Below are positions 54,249 through 62,542 of a stretch of 64,000 nucleotides of DNA, in pieces (the stretch's first letter is position 1; each line of letters opens with the position of its first letter). Under the pieces are notes generated by a model. That model saw only the letters and a program-made list of their open reading frames with translations. It was not told where the DNA came from and did not search any database. Made by a program: the position numbers and the translations under genes. The DNA comes from Desulfatibacillum aliphaticivorans DSM 15576 (GTDB taxonomy: Bacteria > Desulfobacterota > Desulfobacteria > Desulfobacterales > Desulfatibacillaceae). The stretch covers positions 1 through 64,000 of the forward strand of contig NZ_AUCT01000021.1 of NCBI RefSeq assembly GCF_000429905.1, written 5' to 3'.

Positions 54249-55802
54249 TTAGACCGGAATGTTGCCGTGCTTCTTGGCAGGCTTGGTTTCCCGCTTGGTG
54301 ACCATGACTTCCAGAGCCTGAATCAGACGGGGTCTGGTTTCACTGGGAACGATCACCGCGTCCACGAATCCGCGCGAGGCAGCCACATAAGGATTAGAGA
54401 AAAGGTTTTCGTACTCGGCGATTTTTTCGGCGCGCTTGGCGACCGGGTCGTCGGCGCCCTTGATTTCACGGGCGTGGATGATGTTGGCCGCGCCTTCCGC
54501 GCCCATGACCGCGATTTCAGCGGTGGGCCAGGCAAAAGCCATGTCCGCGCCCAGGTGCTTGGAGCACATGGCCAGGTAAGATCCGCCGTAGTCTTTGCGG
54601 GTGACCAAAAGCAGCTTGGGAACCGTGGCTTCGGAGTAGCACCATAAGAGCTTGGCGCCGTGGCGGATGATGCCCCCGTGTTCCTGGTTGCTGCCGGGCA
54701 GGTAGCCGGGAACGTCGGCGATGGTGAGCATGGGAATATTAAAAGCGTCGCAAAAGCGGATAAAACGGGTGGCTTTGTCTGACGCGTTGATGTCCAGGCA
54801 TCCGGCCATGAACTTGGGCTGGTTGGCGATAATGCCGATAACCCGGCCGTTCAGGCGGGCGAAGCAGATCACCATGTTTTGGGCGAAATATTTGTGGGGC
54901 TCGAAGAATTCGCCGTTATCCACTATGGCTTTAATGACGTTTTTCACGTCATAAGCGGCCTTGGGGCTGTCGGGAATGATAGAATCCAACTCAGGGGAAA
55001 CGCGCCGAGGGTCGTCCGTGGGGGCGACGGCCGGAGGATCTTCCATATTGTTGGAGGGAAGATAGCCGAGCAGCGCACGGATGTTGTCGATGGCGTCCTC
55101 GTCGTCCTCGCATGCAAAGTGAGCCACGCCGCTCTTCTGGTTGTGCGCCATGGCGCCGCCCAGGTCCTCGAAGGAGATTTCCTCCCCCGTGACGGCCTTG
55201 ATGACGTTGGGGCCGGTGATGAACATATAACTGGTTTTCTTGACCATGAAAATCCAGTCCGTCATGGCTGGAGAGTACACGGCGCCGCCGGCTGTGGGGC
55301 CCATGATGGCGGAAATCTGCGGAATAACGCCGCTGGCGTTGGAGTTGCGGAAAAAGATTTCGCCGTATCCGGAAAGGGCGTCCACGCCTTCCTGGATGCG
55401 GGCGCCGCCGGAGTCGTTCATGCCTACGATGGGAACGCCGGCTTTCATGGCAAGATCCATGACCTTGCAGATTTTCTTGGCGTGCATTTCACCCAGGCTG
55501 CCTGCGCGGGCCGTAAAATCCTGGGCGTAAGCGAAGATCGGCCTGCCCTCCACAAGGCCGTGGCCCGTTACGACGCCGTCGGCGGGGATTTCTTTGGTCT
55601 CCATGCCGAAATTGGTGCAGCGATGCTTGACGAACATGTCGATTTCCTGGAAGGTTCCCGGGTCAAAAAGACGCTCGATGCGCTCCCGGGCGCTCAGCTT
55701 GCCTTTCTCCTTATGCTTGGCGACCGCTTTCTCGCCTCCCATCTGAAGGATTTTCGCTTCCCGCTCCTTCAGTTCTTTGATTTTTTCCTCAACAATACCC
55801 AT
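54249..55802 (-). CDS. mmdA: Methylmalonyl-/propionyl-CoA carboxyltransferase subunit (12S, MmdA-like)
   Basis: 517 aa from the ATG at 55802, which follows AAAGGAACGG. An in-frame TTG at 55820 overlaps this site and is rejected. Two-lobed carboxyltransferase with NDSGGARIQEGVDALSGYGEIFFRN and the second-half PGYLPGSNQEHGGIIRHGAKLL match the propionyl-/methylmalonyl-CoA type. It lies 96 bp after methylmalonyl-CoA epimerase. With the 5S/biotin protein it can run methylmalonyl-CoA + pyruvate <-> propionyl-CoA + oxaloacetate. Confidence 0.94.
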   Translation of the reverse strand: MGIVEEKIKELKEREAKILQMGGEKAVAKHKEKGKLSARERIERLFDPGTFQEIDMFVKHRCTNFGMETKEIPADGVVTGHGLVEGRPIFAYAQDFTARAGSLGEMHAKKICKVMDLAMKAGVPIVGMNDSGGARIQEGVDALSGYGEIFFRNSNASGVIPQISAIMGPTAGGAVYSPAMTDWIFMVKKTSYMFITGPNVIKAVTGEEISFEDLGGAMAHNQKSGVAHFACEDDEDAIDNIRALLGYLPSNNMEDPPAVAPTDDPRRVSPELDSIIPDSPKAAYDVKNVIKAIVDNGEFFEPHKYFAQNMVICFARLNGRVIGIIANQPKFMAGCLDINASDKATRFIRFCDAFNIPMLTIADVPGYLPGSNQEHGGIIRHGAKLLWCYSEATVPKLLLVTRKDYGGSYLAMCSKHLGADMAFAWPTAEIAVMGAEGAANIIHAREIKGADDPVAKRAEKIAEYENLFSNPYVAASRGFVDAVIVPSETRPRLIQALEVMVTKRETKPAKKHGNIPV

Positions 55803-55898
55803 AGCGTCCGTTCCTTTCAAAATCCTGGCCTTGCTTTGACAGGCCGGTTAAATTTTCCGGTCTTGTCCCGTAACTAACGGGGCGTCCTGACATGGCGA

Positions 55899-56303
55899 CT
55901 AATCGCGCTGGCACAATTCCACTAAAACGCCGTTGGTGGATTTGGGATGCAAAAAGGCTATCATGGCGCCTCCAGCGCCCTTGCGCGGCTTTTCATCGAT
56001 AAGTTTCACGCCCTTTTCCTTGAGCTCAGCCAGCGCTTCTTCTATGTTCTCCACACGGAACGCTACATGCTGAAAGCCTTCTCCGCGTTTTTCTATGAAC
56101 TTGGCCACAGGACCGTCGGGAGAGGTGGATTCCAAAAGCTCCACTTCCGATTCGCCCACAGGCAGAAAACCCGTGGTGACCTTCTGAGCCTCCACAGTCT
56201 CCTTGCCTTCAAAAGACAAGCCGAGAATGCTTTCCCAAACCTGCCTGGCGGCGTCCATGTCATTCACTGCAATCCCAAGATGATCGATCTTCAACAGCTT
56301 CAT
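55899..56303 (-). CDS. mce: Methylmalonyl-CoA epimerase
   Basis: 134 aa, typical length. Vicinal-oxygen-chelate fold: LLKIDHLGIAVNDMDAA (His8), ESEVELLEST, GFQHVAFRVENIEEA and a final GVLVELCQ with the metal-binding Glu. It interconverts (S)- and (R)-methylmalonyl-CoA so the mutase can act. AAGGAG precedes the ATG. First gene of the operon through sucD. The mutase itself is not in this window. Confidence 0.96.
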   Translation of the reverse strand: MKLLKIDHLGIAVNDMDAARQVWESILGLSFEGKETVEAQKVTTGFLPVGESEVELLESTSPDGPVAKFIEKRGEGFQHVAFRVENIEEALAELKEKGVKLIDEKPRKGAGGAMIAFLHPKSTNGVLVELCQRD

Positions 56304-56684
56304 GGTTTGCTCCTTTTATTTACTATGAAAAGGTGTATCAATTAACCCAGTCGATGAAGTTTTGGGTTATTGAACGTCTGTCCAGTTATTGACGAGGCAG
56401 TCAACCTGCTTGTCCCCTCCTATCCACTAAAATTTATCCTAAGCACATCCATGATGAGTGAAGCAAGTGTTTTTACCCGAGTCAAGGTAAAATTCAACGG
56501 CTGGCGCCGCCTTTGGACTTTTCGGCCAATTGACCGGATTCATGAAAACCAGCGAAACTCCTGGCTTGATAGGATTGTTCGAGTGGTTTGTCTATGCTTA
56601 GTTGGTGTAAGACCCAAGCAGGCGAAATACCAAGGAAGAAGAAAAAATTCCATCAAATGATGGAGAAAGCCCCGGGAGGGCCGG
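56304..56684. other. 380-bp intergenic region upstream of mce
   Basis: It should hold the promoter of the mce-sucD operon (minus strand). No clear -35/-10 pair was placed. A 96-aa open frame at 56370-56660 (+) lacks a ribosome-binding site and looks random. At the far end, two tandem copies of CCGGTCAGGG (56681-56700) span the stop codon of the AAA/TPR gene. Confidence 0.5.
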
Positions 56685-59309
56685 TCAGGGCCGGTCAGGG
56701 TGCACCGTCTTCTCCGCACTGCGGATTCTTTGCGCCGCTTCCCCGGCGATCATCCTGGCCTCGGCGCCGACATTGGCCTCCTTTTTCATGTGGAGCATTA
56801 TGCCAGCCCAGAGGGGGAGCAGGCAATATAATAATGGAGAGGCGTGCAACAGGGCTGCAACAGCTTCACCCATGCCTTGGGCCGTCAGCGCCATGGCGGT
56901 TTGAATGATTTCAGCCAGCTTCCGGATGTGAGGCGGATTTTCGCCCTCCAAGGCGAGCAGGGCGTCCTTCAAGGCTTCCATAGAGGAGGACTGGGGCTGC
57001 GGCTCCGTATCGGAAGAAGGCGGCGGAGGCGCTGCCGGCTCTTCCGCAGGCTTTGGATGTACAGGCGGGTCTGCCAACGGGGGGACGGTATGAGGGCGCT
57101 CGTCGCGGAGTTTCTCCCCCGGCGGGGAGGCGGGAGGCTCTTCTCGCTCTTCCATCCCCAGCATCATTTTAACCTGGGGCAGCAAAGGACTAAGCTCCTG
57201 GTTTGAAAAAACATCCAGCAGCTTTTTGACCTGGAGCGGGTTGTTCCCGAAATCCTCCAGAAAAGCCCGGGCCAGATGCAGTGCTTGTTCCGGGCTTTCG
57301 GATACGCCTTCCAGCAGCATGAGCCCTTCCCAGGCGACAAAGCAGGCGGGCTCCATGCTTAGGGCTTTTTCAAAGGCCGACTTCGCGTCGTGGGCGTCCC
57401 CCAGCTTGTCCATCAAGATGCGGCCTATGAGAGCCCAGCCTTTGGCGTCATTCGGCCTGCACTCAGCGGCGGATTGATAGGCTTGTCCGGCTTCCGGCGC
57501 TTTTCCCTGTTTTTCCAGGAATTCGGCCAAAGCAAGAAAGGCCAGGGGATTGTCCGGCTCGATGTTGGCGGCTTCTTCATAGGCGCGGAGGGCGGATTGG
57601 CCGCGTTCCAGCTTCTCATGCAGCCGCCCCATGCACACGCGAAATTCCGCGGATCGAGGCTCCAACTCTATGGCAATGCGATAGGCTTGCTCGGCTTCCA
57701 CGTAATTCTTGAGGTTTTCATGGAGCAGGCGGCCCAGCCCGGCCCAGATCCAGGCCTGATTCGCGTCTTTTTCAATGGCCTGAAGGTAGGCGTTTTCCGC
57801 GTCTTCGTACAAATGCATCTCCGTCCGCAGTAACTGCCCGAGCCTTCCCCAGGCCCAGGGATGGTCGGGCCGGATAGACAGGGTTTTGGTGTAAGCCTGC
57901 ACTGCGTCCTCAAACAGCCCTTCAGCTTCCAAAAACTTGGCGAGTTCGGTCCAGCCTGCGGCGTCGTCCGGGCCTGGAGACGGGGGATTCGGTTTATGAG
58001 GGAAGGTAAAGGGAGAGGGGGGCGGCTGACGCTCCGGCTTAGGCGGCGGCAAGGGGGCTTCCGCACGAGAAGAAAAGGACGGGCGGTGCGTAACAGGAGG
58101 CGCCTCCGCGGTTTCTTTAGCGGTTGGCGGAACTGTCTCCCCGGCGGAGTCCTTTTTGGAAGCCGGCGGCATGGCCTTTAACTCTTCCAGGCAAAAGGCC
58201 TCTAAAAACAAACACAGCCCCATTACCTGCTGAAAATGCCCGGGCCCGGTCCTCACAAGGTAGTTCAGATTATTGGCGGGCCCTTCCAGTTCGTAGGATT
58301 TTACCCTGCCTTGCTTACCCGCCACGCGCACCCTGCCGCGCTTGACAAGGCGATTGAGCAGGGAACTGGCCTTATTGACGTCCATGTCCGCTTTTCGGGC
58401 TATCGCCCGCGCGGCGGCCGGCGCCCATTCATCCGCAAGAGCCGCGAACACCTTTCTTTCCACCGCCGGAAGCTCCTGAAGCAGTCCTTTATAATAGGGC
58501 GTGTGGCGGTCCAGGACGGATAAAAAGGATGAGAAGGGATTTTCGCCGGGATCCCGGGCGTAAGAATCTACAAGAAAAGCCGCGAGCCTGGGATTGCCCC
58601 GGCACAAGTATTTGCATAAAGCGGCTTCCACCGGGAAAGGCTCTCTGTCAACGGCGCCGCGCCATAGTGCGATGGTTTCCTGGTCGCTTAAAGGCTCCAG
58701 GCGGAGAACCGTAAAAAAGCCCTTAAGCTCTGCAGGAAAGTGAGAGGCGTTGGCGTCGTCCATGGTTCCAACCATGGACAGCCACGGTTCATAGGTGAGG
58801 ATTTGCTTCAACAGCTTCGCTTCCTGATTGGGCGCCTGCTGGATAAGCAAAACGTCCAGGTCGTCCGCAATCAGGACCAGGGTCTTACCCTGGCTGCGGG
58901 CGATTTTTTTCAGCAGATCAAGAGCCTTTCCCCGTTGGGCGCCGGGATAGGCTTCTTCCATAACCCTCCTCAAGTCCGGATCATCCGGCGGAAGCAGGAG
59001 ATGAAGGGCTTCCATAAAGAACCTGGCCAGGTTTAGGACGTGGGGCAGGTCCTGGGGCAGCAAAACAGGCAGCTTATCCGGCCTTTTGGCCAATTGCTCT
59101 GCAATGGCGCCCGCCATCATGGTTTTGCCTCCGCCCCAAGGGCCTTGGATTAAGAGGGATGGGGCGGCGGATTGGGGATTTTGAGGCGCAGCATGGGCGG
59201 GGCAGAGGCGGTCAACGCATTGGGCCACGAAATCCTGGCGCAGGAAGGCGTTTTGGGATGACGGCTTTCCGTGGGGAAGCCATGGGTTGTGTCTGCAGGA
59301 TGAGATCAT
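56685..59309 (-). CDS. AAA/STAND-like ATPase with winged helix and C-terminal TPR array
   Basis: 874 aa. Walker A QGPWGGGKT (about residues 54-62), Walker B VLIADDLDVLL, and a sensor region MVGTMDDAN fit an ORC/STAND-like P-loop ATPase. A winged-helix-like part follows at about 285-345 (KVFAALADEWAPAAARAIARKADMDVNKASSLLNRLVKRGRVRV). After a Pro/Glu-rich linker come about six TPR units (AWGRLGQLL, WAGLGRLL, CMGRLHEKL, LAFLALAEFLEKQGKAPEAGQAY, ALIGRIL). A second Pro-rich linker and a helical tail end the protein. It may be a signal-responsive scaffold or defence-like ATPase. It is divergent from the XRE-cupin gene, with AACAR-WT-YTGTT operators between. The ribosome-binding site is weak. Confidence 0.85.
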   Translation of the reverse strand: MISSCRHNPWLPHGKPSSQNAFLRQDFVAQCVDRLCPAHAAPQNPQSAAPSLLIQGPWGGGKTMMAGAIAEQLAKRPDKLPVLLPQDLPHVLNLARFFMEALHLLLPPDDPDLRRVMEEAYPGAQRGKALDLLKKIARSQGKTLVLIADDLDVLLIQQAPNQEAKLLKQILTYEPWLSMVGTMDDANASHFPAELKGFFTVLRLEPLSDQETIALWRGAVDREPFPVEAALCKYLCRGNPRLAAFLVDSYARDPGENPFSSFLSVLDRHTPYYKGLLQELPAVERKVFAALADEWAPAAARAIARKADMDVNKASSLLNRLVKRGRVRVAGKQGRVKSYELEGPANNLNYLVRTGPGHFQQVMGLCLFLEAFCLEELKAMPPASKKDSAGETVPPTAKETAEAPPVTHRPSFSSRAEAPLPPPKPERQPPPSPFTFPHKPNPPSPGPDDAAGWTELAKFLEAEGLFEDAVQAYTKTLSIRPDHPWAWGRLGQLLRTEMHLYEDAENAYLQAIEKDANQAWIWAGLGRLLHENLKNYVEAEQAYRIAIELEPRSAEFRVCMGRLHEKLERGQSALRAYEEAANIEPDNPLAFLALAEFLEKQGKAPEAGQAYQSAAECRPNDAKGWALIGRILMDKLGDAHDAKSAFEKALSMEPACFVAWEGLMLLEGVSESPEQALHLARAFLEDFGNNPLQVKKLLDVFSNQELSPLLPQVKMMLGMEEREEPPASPPGEKLRDERPHTVPPLADPPVHPKPAEEPAAPPPPSSDTEPQPQSSSMEALKDALLALEGENPPHIRKLAEIIQTAMALTAQGMGEAVAALLHASPLLYCLLPLWAGIMLHMKKEANVGAEARMIAGEAAQRIRSAEKTVHPDRP

Positions 59310-59326
59310 GGGCGGCCGCCTTGTTC

Positions 59327-59338
59327 AACAATTTTGTT
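59327..59338. promoter_or_regulatory. Palindrome site 1, nearest the AAA/TPR gene
   Basis: AACAATTTTGTT; outer C/G extends the arms to CAACAA-TT-TTGTTG (59326-59339). It lies within about 17 bp of the AAA/TPR start codon, so a bound protein would block its transcription or its initiation. Confidence 0.7.
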
Positions 59339-59468
59339 GGTAAGGTGAGTATAAAATAAAGGGATGGATATATCAAGGGATTAATTCAGAATACTCAAAC
59401 TGCGGCATTGGGTGGAGTATTCGACGGGGCGATTTAGAGAAGTTCTTGGGGAGGGTTGTATTTTTTAA

Positions 59469-59480
59469 AACAGTTCTGTT
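59469..59480. promoter_or_regulatory. Palindrome site 2
   Basis: AACAGTTCTGTT: compensating change (A to G on one arm, T to C on the other) keeps the arms complementary, which argues for selection on the palindrome. Confidence 0.65.
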
Positions 59481-59634
59481 GGCAATGCGGGCGGACCGAA
59501 TCCCCCCAGCGGACGGCAAGGAATTGGGGGCTTGGGCGGAAATCCTTCCCTTTGGCCGGAATTCTTATAAAATATGCTTTTAATATAAAGGGTTATATCT
59601 GGAGTGCCCGCTGAAGGGGGAGTTCAATTATAAA

Positions 59635-59646
59635 AACAAATTTGTT
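59635..59646. promoter_or_regulatory. Palindrome site 3
   Basis: AACAAATTTGTT, a perfect 12-bp palindrome, identical in sequence to site 4. Confidence 0.7.
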
Positions 59647-59811
59647 GGCATTTAAGCATATAATACCAATAGCGCCTATCGCCCAAAAAATTCCCCCATG
59701 GTCAATTCTCCGGATTTTTATCCATTCTTTGGTATAAATATCCGTAAAATAAACAATAAAATTCTAATTGCCGGGAATGAAGCCTTGCCCGTCAGACCCT
59801 ATGGGACTGCA

Positions 59812-59823
59812 AACAAATTTGTT
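59812..59823. promoter_or_regulatory. Palindrome site 4, overlapping the XRE-cupin promoter
   Basis: AACAAATTTGTT placed directly upstream of TATAAA (59825-59830), the likely -10 element. A repressor here would occlude RNA polymerase. Confidence 0.72.
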
Positions 59824-59918
59824 GTATAAAAGATTCAGAAATATCTTTGACATCAGTGCAACAATCCCCCACAATACTCCCAAACTCGCCTTTATTCCAA
59901 TCGCCCAAGGAGACTGCC

Positions 59919-60473
59919 ATGCCGCCAAAAAAGAAAGCAAAGAACATTTCCACAGGACAAAGAATCCATGACCTGAGAAAAGACAAGGACATGGACCTGG
60001 AAACCCTGGCTAATGAGACGGGACTCGCCGTAGACACCCTGGAAAAAATCGAATCCGGAGAAAACATGCCCTCCGTGGGTTCGCTCCTTCAGATCGCCAG
60101 AGCCCTGGAAGTGGATTCGGCCTTTTTTCTGGAAAAGGAGGTCAAGACCACGAAAAAGGGCCTGGCCAAAGCCTATTCCGAACGCACTTCCCATTACGCA
60201 TACACAACCCTTTCGCCGGGGGCGCGGCACAAGCACATGAAGGCTTTTAAGATTGAAATTCCCCCCAAGCAGGAGCACGACGGCGTCAGTTACCAACACG
60301 AAGGGGAGGAGTTCGTCTACGTGCTTTCCGGCAAGGTGGAGGTGACCGTGGGCGAGCATGTGAACAAACTGGAGGAAGGCGGTTCTCTCCACTTTAACTC
60401 CGGCCTGCGCCACTTGCTTAAAAATCCCGGAGAGGACGCCGCCCTGCTGCTGGTGGTGGTCTACACCCCTTAA
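59919..60473 (+). CDS. XRE-family transcriptional regulator with C-terminal cupin domain
   Basis: 184 aa from the ATG at 59919, seven bases after AAGGAG. A frame open from 59847 would include the -10 and leader and is rejected. Residues 15-72 are an HTH_3 fold (RIHDLRKDKDMDLETLANETGLAVDTLEKIESGENMPSVGSLLQIARAL). Residues 110-184 are a cupin (HEGEEFVYVLSGKVEVTVGEHVNKLEEGGSLHFNSGLRHLLKNPGED). Such XRE-cupin proteins sense small molecules (polyamines, acyl compounds). It precedes an acyl-CoA dehydrogenase and an enoyl-CoA isomerase by 28 and then 55 bp, so all three likely form one operon controlled by the AACAR-WT-YTGTT sites. Confidence 0.93.
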   Translation: MPPKKKAKNISTGQRIHDLRKDKDMDLETLANETGLAVDTLEKIESGENMPSVGSLLQIARALEVDSAFFLEKEVKTTKKGLAKAYSERTSHYAYTTLSPGARHKHMKAFKIEIPPKQEHDGVSYQHEGEEFVYVLSGKVEVTVGEHVNKLEEGGSLHFNSGLRHLLKNPGEDAALLLVVVYTP

Positions 60474-60501
60474 CCTTTGCATATATAAAGGAGGGAGGAC
60501 C

Positions 60502-61641
60502 ATGTCCTTTCGATTGACTGCCGAGCAGAAAATGGTCCGGAAAATGGTGCGGGAGTTCGCCCGCGGGGAGTTGATGCCCACCGCCGCCGAAAGGGACCGG
60601 ACCAAGGAGTTCCCCGCTGAGAATTTAAAAGAAATGGCCGAACTGGGCCTTTTGGGCATGATGGTGCCGCCGGAATACGAAGGCGCCGGGGCCGACGCCG
60701 TCAGTTATGTGCTGGCCTTGTCCGAGGTGGCCTACGCCTGTGCATCCACCGCGGTCATCATGAGCGTTCACAACTCCATTGTGTGCGACAGCATTTTGCA
60801 CCTTGGCACGGACGAGCAGAAGCAGCGTTATCTCCCGGCCCTGGCCATGGGCGAGATGATCGGCGCCTTTGCCATGACCGAACCCCTGGCCGGATCAGAT
60901 CCCCTGCGCCAGGAAACCACAGCCGTTCAGGACGGCGACCATTACATCATCAACGGAGTCAAACGGTTCATCACCTCCGGCAAGAACGCCGGGGTCGTGA
61001 TCGTCACCGCAAAAACCGACCCCAGCAAACGCCACCGGGGCATCACCGCATTTTTGGTGGATAAAGGAACGCCGGGTTTTTCCGTAGGCCGCTTGGAAGA
61101 CAAAATGGGCCTGCGCGCTTCGGACACGGCGGATCTGTATTTTGAAGACTGCCGGGTTCCGGCCTCCCAGATACTGGGCGGTGAAGGCGGGGGATTTTCC
61201 CTGGCCATGAAAGCCCTGGACGGCGGACGCATAGGCATCGCCGCCCAATCCATCGGGGTGGCCCAGGCCTGCCTGGACGCGGCCGTCAAATACGCTAAGG
61301 AGCGGGAGCAGTTCGGCAAGCCCATCGGGCAATTCCAGGGCGTTTCCGGGCCTCTGGCGGATATCGCCACGGAAATCCATGCGGCCAGGCTCATGGCTCT
61401 TGACGCGGCCTCCCGCAAGGATCGGGGCCAGAATTTCACCATGGAAGCCTCCATGGCCAAGCTCTTTGCATCCGAAATGGTCAACCGGGTTACGGCCAAG
61501 GCCTTGCAAATTCATGGCGGATACGGTTATACCAAAGACTACCCTGTTGAGAGGTATTACCGGGACGCGCGGGTTTTCACAATTTATGAAGGAACGTCCG
61601 AAATACAGCGCATTGTGATCTCCCGGCATCTGCTTAAATAA
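60502..61641 (+). CDS. Acyl-CoA dehydrogenase, short-chain type
   Basis: 379 aa. FAD-binding motifs FAMTEPLAGSD and FITSGKNAGVVIVTAKTD, EREQFGKPIGQFQGV, LQIHGGYGYTKDYPVERYYRDARVFTIYEGTSEIQR with the catalytic Glu in YEGTS. It catalyses the alpha,beta-dehydrogenation of a short-chain acyl-CoA, passing electrons to ETF. A strong AAAGGAGGGAGG precedes the ATG. Second gene of the XRE-cupin operon. Confidence 0.96.
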   Translation: MSFRLTAEQKMVRKMVREFARGELMPTAAERDRTKEFPAENLKEMAELGLLGMMVPPEYEGAGADAVSYVLALSEVAYACASTAVIMSVHNSIVCDSILHLGTDEQKQRYLPALAMGEMIGAFAMTEPLAGSDPLRQETTAVQDGDHYIINGVKRFITSGKNAGVVIVTAKTDPSKRHRGITAFLVDKGTPGFSVGRLEDKMGLRASDTADLYFEDCRVPASQILGGEGGGFSLAMKALDGGRIGIAAQSIGVAQACLDAAVKYAKEREQFGKPIGQFQGVSGPLADIATEIHAARLMALDAASRKDRGQNFTMEASMAKLFASEMVNRVTAKALQIHGGYGYTKDYPVERYYRDARVFTIYEGTSEIQRIVISRHLLK

Positions 61642-61696
61642 AGGCAAGGCCCGGCCGGGCTGTGTGCGGCCGGACGAAAAACGGAAAGGAAAGAGC

Positions 61697-62410
61697 ATGG
61701 CACTGGTTGAATATGAATTAAAAGAGCATGTGGCGGTTTTAACCATGAACAACGGCGAAAACCGCTTCAACCCCACCTACCTGGGGGAATTTTTGGACGT
61801 CCTGGACGAGATTGAAAACAAGACGGAAGCCGCAACCCTGGTTGTGACGTCCGCCAACGAGAAAATCTGGTGCAACGGCCTGGACCTGGACTGGCTCATG
61901 CCTGTTGTGCAGGCCAAGGACGTGGACACCTCCAAAAAATTTTTTTATCAGTTGAACGATCTGTTCAGAAGGCTGCTGGTTTATCCCCTGACCACCATCG
62001 CCGCCATCAACGGCCACGCTTTCGCCGGAGGCGCCATTTTAACCGGCGCCTTTGACTTCCGCTATATGCGGACCGACCGGGGATTTTTCTGCATTCCGGA
62101 AGTGGATATCAGCATTCCTTTTCTGCCCGGCATGATGGCCTTGCTGCGCAATGTCATGTCCAACGACGTCATGCATTTCATGGGACTCACCGGCTCCCGC
62201 ATGACCGCCCAGCAATGCCTGGACGCCAAAATGGTGGCCGGCGCCTATCATATCGACGAAATGATGGACAAGGTCATGGAGTTCGCCCTGACCCAGAACA
62301 AGCGCCGTCAGGTGGTGACCGCCATTAAAGAGGAAATGCACCGCGACATCCTGTACGCCATCAACGAACTGGATCCGCCCATCATCGAGACCGGCAGGCT
62401 TCAGGTGTAA
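61697..62410 (+). CDS. Enoyl-CoA hydratase/isomerase, delta3-delta2-enoyl-CoA-isomerase-like
   Basis: 237 aa from the ATG at 61697, preceded by AAGGAAAGAG. A GTG at 61664 is open but not needed. Crotonase fold with NEKIWCNGLDLDWL, NGHAFAGGAILTGAFDFRYMRTDRGFFCIPEVDISIPFLPG, close to peroxisomal delta3,delta2-enoyl-CoA isomerases in the FAGGA ... RGFFC ... PEVD wording. It would shift double bonds in unsaturated acyl-CoAs beside the acyl-CoA dehydrogenase. Last gene before a hairpin. Confidence 0.9.
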   Translation: MALVEYELKEHVAVLTMNNGENRFNPTYLGEFLDVLDEIENKTEAATLVVTSANEKIWCNGLDLDWLMPVVQAKDVDTSKKFFYQLNDLFRRLLVYPLTTIAAINGHAFAGGAILTGAFDFRYMRTDRGFFCIPEVDISIPFLPGMMALLRNVMSNDVMHFMGLTGSRMTAQQCLDAKMVAGAYHIDEMMDKVMEFALTQNKRRQVVTAIKEEMHRDILYAINELDPPIIETGRLQV

Positions 62411-62417
62411 ATTTTTT

Positions 62418-62450
62418 ATGAGGACCGGCGGGCGCCGGTCCTCATTATCT
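62418..62450 (+). terminator. Terminator-like hairpin after the XRE-cupin operon
   Basis: 12-bp stem ATGAGGACCGGC (62418-62429) / GCCGGTCCTCAT (62434-62445), GGGC loop. The T tract after it is short (TATCTTGT), and TTTTTT precedes it; it may act in both directions. Confidence 0.7.
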
Positions 62451-62542
62451 TGTCCTCTCGCCCTTCCCCTGATAAGATGTCTCCTTTAAAGCCGCTCACT
62501 TAACGGCCTGCGACCTACCAAAATAAAAGGAGACTATGAACC

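Larger units (their letters stand above)
59310..59918. promoter_or_regulatory. Divergent regulatory region with four copies of a palindrome
   Basis: The region between the AAA/TPR gene and the XRE-cupin gene is AT-rich and carries four near-identical palindromes: AACAA-TT-TTGTT (59327-59338), AACAG-TT-CTGTT (59469-59480), AACAA-AT-TTGTT (59635-59646) and AACAA-AT-TTGTT (59812-59823). Each has perfect 5-bp arms around a two-base centre. The last lies 1 bp before a TATAAA (59825-59830) that can serve as the -10 box of the XRE-cupin gene, and the first lies 17 bp upstream of the AAA/TPR start codon. Autoregulation by the XRE-cupin protein is the simplest reading. Confidence 0.8.

Noticed and set aside
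56370..56660. 96-codon open frame upstream of mce
   Set aside because: Random-looking amino-acid mix, no site, in the expected promoter region.
56681..56700. Two tandem copies of CCGGTCAGGG at the end of the AAA/TPR gene
   Set aside because: A short 10-bp duplication across a stop codon; too small to be a repeat family or attachment site.
59847..59918. Longer N-terminus for the XRE-cupin regulator
   Set aside because: It starts 17 bp after the putative -10 box and lacks a ribosome-binding site; the ATG at 59919 has AAGGAG.
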